Shown: positions 56,804 through 64,000 of the stretch, piece after piece | Layout: every line of letters starts with the position of its first letter | Numbering within the stretch: the first letter of the stretch is position 1 | From: Rhizomys pruinosus | Taxonomy: Eukaryota > Chordata > Mammalia > Rodentia > Spalacidae | Assembly (NCBI GenBank): GCA_009823505.1 | Contig: VZQC01010551.1 | Coordinates: 1,282,066 to 1,346,065 of the forward strand | Direction: 5' to 3' | DNA: 64,000 nt | Made by a program: the position numbers and the translations under genes | The notes under the pieces: model-generated | What the model saw: the letters and a program-made list of their open reading frames with translations, nothing else | The model's database searches: none | Told to the model about the DNA's origin: nothing

Positions 56804-57679
56804 CTTACTGATGTTTTTTATCATGTGAAACAGTGCACTAACTTATCTACGATAAAAATACATTTCATAATGATTGTTTATTTTTCTATGTTTTCCATTG
56901 TTTCAGATATGCTTGGGTATGCAAAACTTTTTTTTTTTTCGGTTAAATCTCACAGCTTTAATCTGAATATTCTTTGCATTTAGACTTTCCGTTTCATTTG
57001 AGAGTTTTTTCACAGTTAATTTTTGTCAACATTCATTCTTTGAGGAGCTCAGTTACATGGTAGCTACTGTAGAAGCATTCTCAAGAGCTGCACCCAATAA
57101 TGCTACTAAAATTGTGTATAGTTTTAAACTTTTGTGTGAAATCACATAACACAAAATCAAATCTACAAAATCCTTGAAAAAACAGGCTTCTCTTTCCCTC
57201 GCTCCCATAGTTTTTCTTGATAGCATTGATTCAACTTCTTTGAATGGGCTGATGAGGTCTAAAATACAGAGTATTAAAAATGGCATCTTAAAGAACAAGA
57301 GAACAATGTGTAATCAAGACCTGGCAGTGAGCCAGGGTAGAGATTTAACAGACATAGGCCAGGTTCAAAACAGACACAAAAGAGACAATGGAAGGTAAAG
57401 GAAGTGGGAATTGAATTGCTGAGAGGTGGTAAAATAGTCAAATCTAGCGGTTTTTGTTTGCATCTAAATCACCACATTTAATTTGCATTGAGCAGTGTAA
57501 TATATACAAAATCGTCATGTTTTCAGAAGGAACCTGAAATGTGAATTACTATTGCATTAATAATTGAAATCTCTTAGTATTTAATTTTTGCATCATTTAT
57601 TGCACAACTAATCTGCACTTCTGAGAGTTCATTTAAGACAAGATTAACAAACATGAAATAAAAAAATGAATTTTCCTAC

Positions 57680-57820
57680 CTCAAGCCTATACCGTACTTG
57701 GGAAGGGAAGTGTAACTTAGGGCCATCCTCATACTGAAGATGGACACAAACCTGACACCGTTTTCCAGAATGTCTAACCAACTGAGCTGCTAGTATGTCT
57801 ATGAGTCTATTAAAGTTGTC
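57680..57820 (-). CDS. candidate coding exon of unidentified gene
   Basis: On the minus strand, acceptor ccaactgtttatcag (57821-57835) and donor GTAGGA (57674-57679) bound exactly 141 nt = 47 codons, phase 0 at both ends. It encodes DNFNRLIDILAAQLVRHSGK, then RCQVCVHLQYEDGPKLHFPS and QVRYRLE. The frame is protein-like (mixed hydrophobic helix, then Cys and charged residues) and stops soon after the donor. I do not recognise the family. It lies inside Fbxl13 on the opposite strand. It may be an exon of an antisense gene, a relic of a duplicated gene, or chance. A further minus-strand open stretch at 57053-57298 could be a neighbouring exon but has no clear match. Confidence 0.35.
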
Positions 57821-58164
57821 CTGATAAACAGTTGGAACCAAGTTCAAAGATCAGGATATGGTTGCTATTTTGTGACTATAATAAGCTTTGAGTATAATAG
57901 TGAGAAGATAAAGATGGGGAGTTTTATTTTTCCCATAGTAGGCCCACTGAGAAAGATGTTCGAGCTATAATAAAATGCTAAGTACCTAAACAGCTAGCCA
58001 CTACATATTCACTTTGGAGTGTTAATTTTGAAGTATAAATAGAAATAGGTTCTTTATGAACATTTTAAAGCATTTAAAATCTGGGGTAATCCCTACTATC
58101 TATTGTAATGGTAATCCTAGCCCTCCAAAATTGATTAGTACTATCTTTTGCTTCATTTAAAAAA

Positions 58165-58855
58165 TACAGTAATTATTTTTAATACTTTTATTGATGATTA
58201 TGTATTTCATACATTATCTTTCAGTCCAATTTGGACACATTCCCCTCTCCCTGCCCCCACCCCACCCCTGTTCATGTCTTCTGCCATACATGTCTGGCAT
58301 CTTTCTCTCAGTCCTTTCAAAGTTTTTCACTGAAGAGGCTTGTTGTTTCAGGCAGAGTTTAACTGTATCAGTCAGTTCTTTGACCCAGTCTTTATGTTGT
58401 TGTTGTTCCCTCCCCTTTGTATTCCTCCAACATATGCCTATATATCCATCACATATGTGTCAAAATTATGACCTCCAAGAATAAACTGTATGTTAATTCT
58501 AAAATATGTTTAGGGAATTTACATTTTTCTCCTTTAATTTATATTACTCTAAAATATGAATACATACCTTCCATCCATATACAGTAATTACCGAATCTGA
58601 AAATAAGTGGTAGATCGATTCTAGAGCCCATTAAAGATTCACATTATAGCAACACAGTTGCTTTCAGATAAAGAGAAATACAACAATAATATTGTTCAGG
58701 TTGCCTTTAAACTGGGGATTTGGTGTTAGCATCCACAGATGAGGGATACGATTCGCTGTTTGTTTTTCTGGGACTGTGTTACTTCACTTAGCATAATGGC
58801 TTTGAGTTCCATCCATTTACCTGCAAAGTTCATGATGTCATCTTTCTTTCAAAAC
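58165..58855 (-). mobile_element. LINE-1 3' end (antisense)
   Basis: Reverse complement of the L1 3' region seen at 24215-24710. It runs from 'gaactttgcaggtaaatgg' (plus 58815-58832) back to the terminal 'ttaataaaagt'-like end near 58170. 5'-truncated, minus orientation. Confidence 0.85.
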
Positions 58856-58859
58856 TATT

Positions 58860-59095
58860 CTTTAAACTCAAAATAATCAGGGAAATATTGGTTGTTACTG
58901 ATGTAATTCCTCTTTACTGCCTCAAGTACTTCTTTCCAAAGCAATCAGTTGCCATGAAAAAAAAAAAAGCAATTTGTTTGCCTTTTTTGGCAACATGATT
59001 TGCCAGGTTTTCAGTTGAATATATTTCCTCACTTCTTTGGGGACTTGGTTAACTTTCTAAAGTTAAAAATGAGGACTGTCCACAGCTTTTTCTCA
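58860..59095. other. Fbxl13 intron, no recognised feature
   Basis: Short unclassified stretch with an A tract near 58957. Confidence 0.5.
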
Positions 59096-59278
59096 TTATT
59101 ATTTATTTGTGGAGTTGTTTGTTTGCAGTGGGGGACACAAGCCACCATGTGCCTGTGGGGGTCAGGGGACAACTTTCAAGGGGTCATTTCTCTCCTTCCA
59201 CCATGTAGGTTTTGGGAGTAGAGCTCAGGCTTTGCAGACAGCAAACTCCTTTACCCACTGACCCACCTTGCAGGCCCA
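59095..59278 (-). mobile_element. B3-like SINE
   Basis: Antisense B3 text (gtcaggggacaactttcaag ... ccactgacccaccttgcaggccc). Confidence 0.6.
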
Positions 59279-59279
59279 T

Positions 59280-59760
59280 GATGTATGCCAGGAACTTTTT
59301 ACTTTTTAGTATTTCCTGACTTTATCTCTTTCCAGTTATTTCTGTTACCACAACCTTGATGGCACTCACAGGTTCTTATTTGCACAGCATTTAGCTGGCT
59401 CTATCTCTGGTCCTTGTTCCCTTCAAACTGCTTCATGCCACAAAAGTGACCCTGCAGCAGCTCCGTCCTGTCTAGGCTTTTCCCTGGTACCTCCACATTA
59501 CACGCATTGATAAGGTTACCCAAGAGAAGCTTCAGCCTCTGGTCTTCTGACTGCTTGCCTTCCTTGCAGCTGGGAAACCCTTCTTTTCCTCCCCAGATAC
59601 TTTCACTCCTTTAAGTCATGCCATCTTCCAGAAAACCAGTGATTTCCTGCCTTTTAGTAGCAATACTCATTCAGTTATTTAGCATGTAAGAATCGACTAC
59701 AATTTGCAAGATTTTCTGGGCAGTCAGCTGGGAGTAAAACTATTAGGATTATTTGCTTTT
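59280..59760. other. Fbxl13 intron, possible L2 remnant
   Basis: Pyrimidine-rich sequence at 59340-59660 with a weak L2-like character; no exon. Confidence 0.35.
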
Positions 59761-59761
59761 T

Positions 59762-59988
59762 TTAAAAAAAAATTTATTTATTCTTGTATGTGTATGAATG
59801 TAATGTCTGCATGTAGGTTTGTGCACCCGTGTCATGCAATGCCGCAGAGGTCAGAAGAGGGTGTCAGATTCCCCTGGAACTGGAGTTAAAGACTGTTCTT
59901 AGCCACCATGTGGGTGCTGGGAATCGAACCCGGGTCCTCTGCAAGAGCAGTCGGTGCTCTTAACTGCTAGGCCATCTCTCCAGCCCCA
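59762..59988 (-). mobile_element. B2 SINE
   Basis: Minus B2 with duplication ggattatttgctttt on both sides (59747 and 59990). Confidence 0.94.
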
Positions 59989-60047
59989 GGGATTATTTGC
60001 TTTTGAGATGGTAGTCTTGTTATGGTCGCTCATACCGTTTTTTAAAT

Positions 60048-60262
60048 TTCTTAGTTTTTATTTCATGTGTATGAGTGTATTGCCTGCATGTGTGTAAGTG
60101 CGCCCATGTTGTGTAATGCCCCCGGAGGTCAGAAGAGGGTGTTAGATGCTTTGGAACTGGAGTTATAAATGGTTATTAGCTACCACATGGGTGCTAGAAT
60201 CAAGCCAAGGTCTTCTGCAAGAGCATTCAGTACTCTTAACTGCTGAGCCATCTCTCCAGCCC
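60048..60262 (-). mobile_element. B2 SINE
   Basis: Minus B2, more diverged than its neighbour (atgtgtatgagtgtattgcctg ... gagccatctctccagccc); followed by an antisense B1-like remnant to about 60352. Confidence 0.9.
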
Positions 60263-60359
60263 TCTGGCTGGTTTTGAGCTCTTAGGCTCAAGTGATTCTC
60301 CTGCCTCAGCCTCCCAAATAGCCAGGGCTACAGGACCACATCACTGTATCTAGCTTGAT

Positions 60360-60870
60360 CTTTGTTCTTTAATGCATCTTTATGCACTGTAGCAGACTGG
60401 TATGTAATTATTTTTCATGTAGATTAATTGACCCCTTAGCTGGGTTGGGAATTTCTTGTTTACAGGAATTTTCATGTTATGTAGTCTCACCAATGCCCAT
60501 TAAAGAGGGGCAGACAGAGTGAGCAGACAGCCTCAAGTCCATCCTGAATCTGAAGTTGCATCACTCTGTGTTCATTTTCTGCAGAATTCTCCTTCTTAAA
60601 ACTTCCCCTTGAAACTGAAGAGCCCAACACTCAAAGAATCCACTTGAAAACTTCTTTTGTTCTAGACTGGGCTTTGTCTTGGTTGTTTTAATAGACATTT
60701 TGATTTAAATTCATGTTATTACAATTTTTCTAGTGGCAATTCCCTTGGGCATTGAAGATCTAACACAAAATACTTCAGTTATTCATTGGAAACATAATAA
60801 AAAGAGAAGACAAAAAATAATTTCCACTGTTTCTTTAAGAATGGTTCATTTCATTTTTAAAATTTATTTT
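60360..60870. other. Fbxl13 intron, no recognised feature
   Basis: About 500 bp, unclassified. Confidence 0.5.
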
Positions 60871-60872
60871 TA

Positions 60873-61100
60873 TTGGGCTGGAGAGATGGCCTAGCGGTTG
60901 AGAGCGCTGACCGCTCTTACAGAGGACCCAGGTTCGATCCCCAGCACCCACATGGCGGCTGAGAACTGTCTGTAACTCCAATTCCAGGAGAACTCCAGTT
61001 CCAGGGGAATCTGAGACCCTCTTCTGACCTCTGCAGCATTGTGTGACACGGGTGCACTGACATTCATACACATACAAAAATAAATAACATTTAAAAATTA
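60873..61100 (+). mobile_element. B2 SINE
   Basis: Plus B2 (gggctggagagatggcctag ... acaaaaataaataacat), with a short internal deletion after gtgcact. Confidence 0.93.
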
Positions 61101-61280
61101 TTTTTATTTTATGATTATTAGTGTTGTACCTACATGTGTGTAAGTGTGCCCATGTCATGCAATGTCCATGGAGGACAGAAGAGGGTGTCAGATCCCCTGG
61201 AACTGGAGTTGCAGATTCCAACCCTGATCTTCTGCAAAAACCAGCCAGTGTTCTTAACTTCGGAGCCATCTCTCTAGAAT
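61100..61280 (-). mobile_element. B2 SINE, diverged
   Basis: Minus B2 abutting the plus copy tail to tail, with an internal deletion (ggagttgcagattccaaccc). Confidence 0.85.
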
Positions 61281-61281
61281 G

Positions 61282-61800
61282 GTTAATTTCTTAAATATGA
61301 TAGTATTAGCAGAAAAATAAGCAAATTATAAAGAAGAAACTCATATCCCAATAGAAATTTATCAAATAATTAGGAAAAGATAAAAAATACTACAAACAGA
61401 TCTTAGTCATGTAGGAGAAACATTTCTTTGCCAAATTTTTATTAAGTATTATCAGTATTGCATCAATTTGCAGTTATAGTTTCCCTGTTAACCAACACCT
61501 TCCCATACTCCAGCAGCTTTCCATCTCCAGCCCTGTAAATCCTTAAAAAGGGCTGCAAAACCACTAATATTCTCATGTTTTGTTTCTCTACTCAATGGGA
61601 CCCCAAGGTCCCACGTCCAGGGGAACTCTGCGGATCCTTTTAACTGAGGAGCCAACTAATGAGCAATCTCTTTGTCAAAGCTCTTAACCTGGGGCCAGTG
61701 AATCCCCACAAGGAGAATGAGATAGAATTCAAGGGTTTGTGCATTTTTCGTGCAGTGAAAATTCTCTCTGTTTTCACTAAACTTTAACTGAAATACAGGG
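61282..61800. other. Fbxl13 intron, no recognised feature
   Basis: About 520 bp, unclassified. Confidence 0.5.
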
Positions 61801-61803
61801 GAA

Positions 61804-61975
61804 CATAAAAGATGGCTCAGTGGGTAAATGTACCTGCCTCCAAGCCTGACAACCCTGGGATACACATGGTAGAAGAGAACTGACTCCATCAAGCTGTCCT
61901 CTGATGTCATTTGTGTGCAGTAGAATGCTTATGTCATCCGACCCCTCACACAAATAATAAATACAAGTTTTTTTA
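61804..61975 (+). mobile_element. B3 SINE
   Basis: B3 text (agatggctcagtgggtaaatg ... gagaactgactccatcaagc ... cacacaaataataaata). Confidence 0.75.
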
Positions 61976-61985
61976 AAATGATTTA

Positions 61986-62152
61986 AGGCCGGGTGTGGTG
62001 GCGCACGCCTTTAATCCTAGCACTTGGGAGGCAGAGGCAGGCAGATCTTTGTGAGTTCAAGGCCAGCCTGGTCTACAGAGCGAGTTCCAGGACAGCTGGG
62101 GCTACAGGGAGACCCTGTCTCAAAAAAAAAAAAAAAAACCAAAAAAAAAAAA
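61986..62152 (+). mobile_element. B1 SINE
   Basis: Nearly consensus B1 (ggccgggtgtggtggcgcac ... ctgtctcaaaaaaaa) with long A tail; likely young. Confidence 0.94.
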
Positions 62153-62419
62153 GATTTAAAAATATCATGCTAAGAAAGGATCTATAGGCCTTACAGATTA
62201 CTACAAGTATCTACAATACAAGAATACTTAAGTCACTTACTCAATTGTCATTTTTGATATTTATTAACTGATCATATGGATTTAAAGAAGTGGAATGATA
62301 TGCTGGGACAAGGTATTGACCTCATTTGACATCCTCCAAAATCTTGTTAGATTAAGATCTATTCTATTAAGTGAAAGAAGATAGTAGAAATGTCATAAAA
62401 ATAACGAATTTGTTGCCCT

Positions 62420-62785
62420 GGGATGATGGCTTAGTTAGTAAGTGCTTGCCTTGTAAAGGTGAAGGTCTGAGTTCGACCCCACCCCCACTCTCCAGAACCT
62501 TTATTTAAAAAAAGCCAGGTGTGGGGTGGCCCTTGAGTTTGTAAACTCAGAGCTCGGGAGACAAATATAGGCAGAGTTCTGGGGCTTGGCATCCAGTTGG
62601 CTTAGCATACCTGGCAATGAGAGCCCCTGTCTCAAATAACAGGGTGGACAGAATTTGAGGGCAGATAGTCCAGGTTGTCCTGGCCAACCCCTATCCCCTC
62701 AGCTGTATACCAATGTGCATCTGTGCACACGCAAACACATATGATACACATACACACAAATAATAAATGAAAAGTATAACATATT
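62420..62785 (+). mobile_element. B4-like SINE
   Basis: ID-like head (gggatgatggcttagttagt ... gtctgagttcgacccc), a diverged middle and a CA-rich tail (tacacacaaataataaatg). Confidence 0.6.
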
Positions 62786-62835
62786 GTTATTGTTGGAGAT
62801 GTTAGTAGAAATAATAGCAATACATACATTAATTT

Positions 62836-63045
62836 TTAATGATTTATTTATTTTTTATCTTATATGTCTGTGTTATGCCTGCATGTAGATAAGTACACCC
62901 ATTTTGTATAATGCCTGCAGAAACCAGAAGAGAGCATCAGACCTGGAATTATAGATAGTTAGTAGCTGCTATGTGAGTGCTGAGAAGAACCTGGATCTTC
63001 TGCAAGAGAAACCAGTGCTTGTGACTGTTTAGCTATCCCTCCACA
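62836..63045 (-). mobile_element. B2 SINE, diverged
   Basis: Minus B2 (tatgtctgtgttatgcctgc ... tagctatccctccac), with several deletions. Confidence 0.85.
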
Positions 63046-63049
63046 ATGT

Positions 63050-64000
63050 ATACGTTCTTAAAGTCTACTGTGTTCCCATTAATCTTCATTGTCAAAACCA
63101 TCCTGATGATAATACTATTATATCTGAGTTCTTAATTCTTTCATTCTTCTTAAAGGCAAGAGGAGATGGGATTACATTTATATGACAGATAAGAAAACTG
63201 AGGGCCAAGAAGGCTGGAAACCCTGCGTTTTATTACAGTTTTTTAAAAAGTAATGTTAGAGATGTTGCAGTCACTGTCAAGGCTAAGGTCTGAATTCCAT
63301 TTGGTTAGAGTCCAAACTCTTATGTATTTTCCATGCTGTTGTGCTGCTTACCTTACAACTCCTGCTTGTTAGAGAGCTGAGGTTCTTAGACCTAACATGC
63401 CCCACCTCTATCCCAGGACACTTGGTGAATCATGGGGATCATCAAGGGAGAGGAAGAGAAAGCATTTCCAGAGCTTTGGCACCACTCTTAGGCTGCTGGG
63501 GGCTAGGGGAGAGGGTGTGTTTAAGGACCTTAGAATGCTCTCTCTTTCCAAGCTCCACCCCCTAACCCCCATCACTATGGTCCAAAAGCGTCCCTCGTTC
63601 TTGTGTGGAATATCATGCTCAGAACCATTCCCTGAGGGGAACGTGTGTGCTGAATCAGTAACTCACTGTGGAATAGTTAAATCACATACACATAGTTCTC
63701 AAGTTTTAGGATTAAATCTGACTTATGGGCAATGCCTGCCTATCTTATTTCCCATTTATATGAAGATAAACTCTGTTACTTATTTGCAGGCTTTTAAGAA
63801 GCAGAGAGGTATTTTCTCCCTACTTCTCATTTTTCCAGCCTTCTCAATTTGCTGCTAAGCCGTTGGAGATCCCAAACCAAGAACATGTCCTTAACCCCAT
63901 TGCAAGAGCAGGCAACAGCGGGAATCTTTGCACTATTAAAGAATGCTCTGTTTAAGAGAACTGGGGAACTCGTCCACCGAATACCCTCCGAACGCCAGCC
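63050..64000. other. Fbxl13 intron or LTR-like sequence at window end
   Basis: About 950 bp with no supported exon. The last 100 bp contain ATTAAA near 63936 and tggggaactcgtcc at about 63961-63976, which resembles a retroviral tRNA-Pro-type primer-binding site; the sequence ends too soon to decide. Confidence 0.3.

Noticed and set aside
57053..57298. Minus-strand 81-codon frame near the candidate exon
   Set aside because: Possible acceptors exist but no coherent exon, domain or match was recognised; mentioned only as context for 57680-57820.
63397..63858. 153-codon plus-strand open frame
   Set aside because: No recognisable domain or splice signals; composition looks like chance open DNA, possibly LTR sequence.

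Overview
This window is rodent nuclear DNA. It is dense in B1, B2, B3, B4 and ID SINEs, rodent L1/Lx LINE-1 and class III (ERVL/MaLR-like) LTRs, with older MIR and L2 copies between them. B2 SINEs point to a mouse-like rodent (Muroidea or Dipodidae). The B2 and B1 copies do not match the mouse consensus closely, so a lineage other than Mus/Rattus is likely, but the species cannot be fixed from the sequence.

Two protein-coding genes are recognised, arranged as a nested antisense pair. Lrrc17 (secreted leucine-rich repeat protein) lies on the minus strand. Its three coding exons at 34645-35419, 19716-19871 and 14062-14459 have canonical splice sites and compatible phases. They total 1329 nt, an intact 442-codon reading frame plus stop. 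Fbxl13 (F-box/LRR protein, also a ciliary dynein-regulatory-complex subunit) runs on the plus strand. Two consecutive internal LRR exons are seen, at 41168-41220 and 47989-48089. The rest of Fbxl13 was not found and presumably lies mainly outside the window, so most of the 64 kb would be intron of one or both genes. A third candidate exon of unknown identity is on the minus strand at 57680-57820.

Layout: 1-705 is the 5' end of an ERVL-like provirus (minus). 1925-5905 is a twin-primed (5'-inverted) L1 carrying a B1 and an 887-bp poly(A) retroposon. 6.2-9.5 kb holds ancient L1 and an LTR. 10-13.6 kb holds SINEs and a B2-B1 composite. 13.7-35.5 kb is Lrrc17, with a large L1 (22.06-24.71 kb, split by a solo LTR) in its long intron. 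35.74-37.96 kb is an LTR element with both LTRs, a primer-binding site and a 5-bp target duplication, about 200 bp upstream of the Lrrc17 start-codon exon. 38-48 kb holds L2, SINEs and the Fbxl13 exons. 48-64 kb is Fbxl13 intron with SINEs, a second copy of the poly(A) retroposon and an L1 3' end.

No new gene system was found. The most notable observations are a B2-B1 composite SINE present twice, each copy with its own single target-site duplication; a two-copy poly(A)-tailed retroposon family I cannot assign; the unidentified symmetric coding exon; and the nearly complete LTR element beside Lrrc17.
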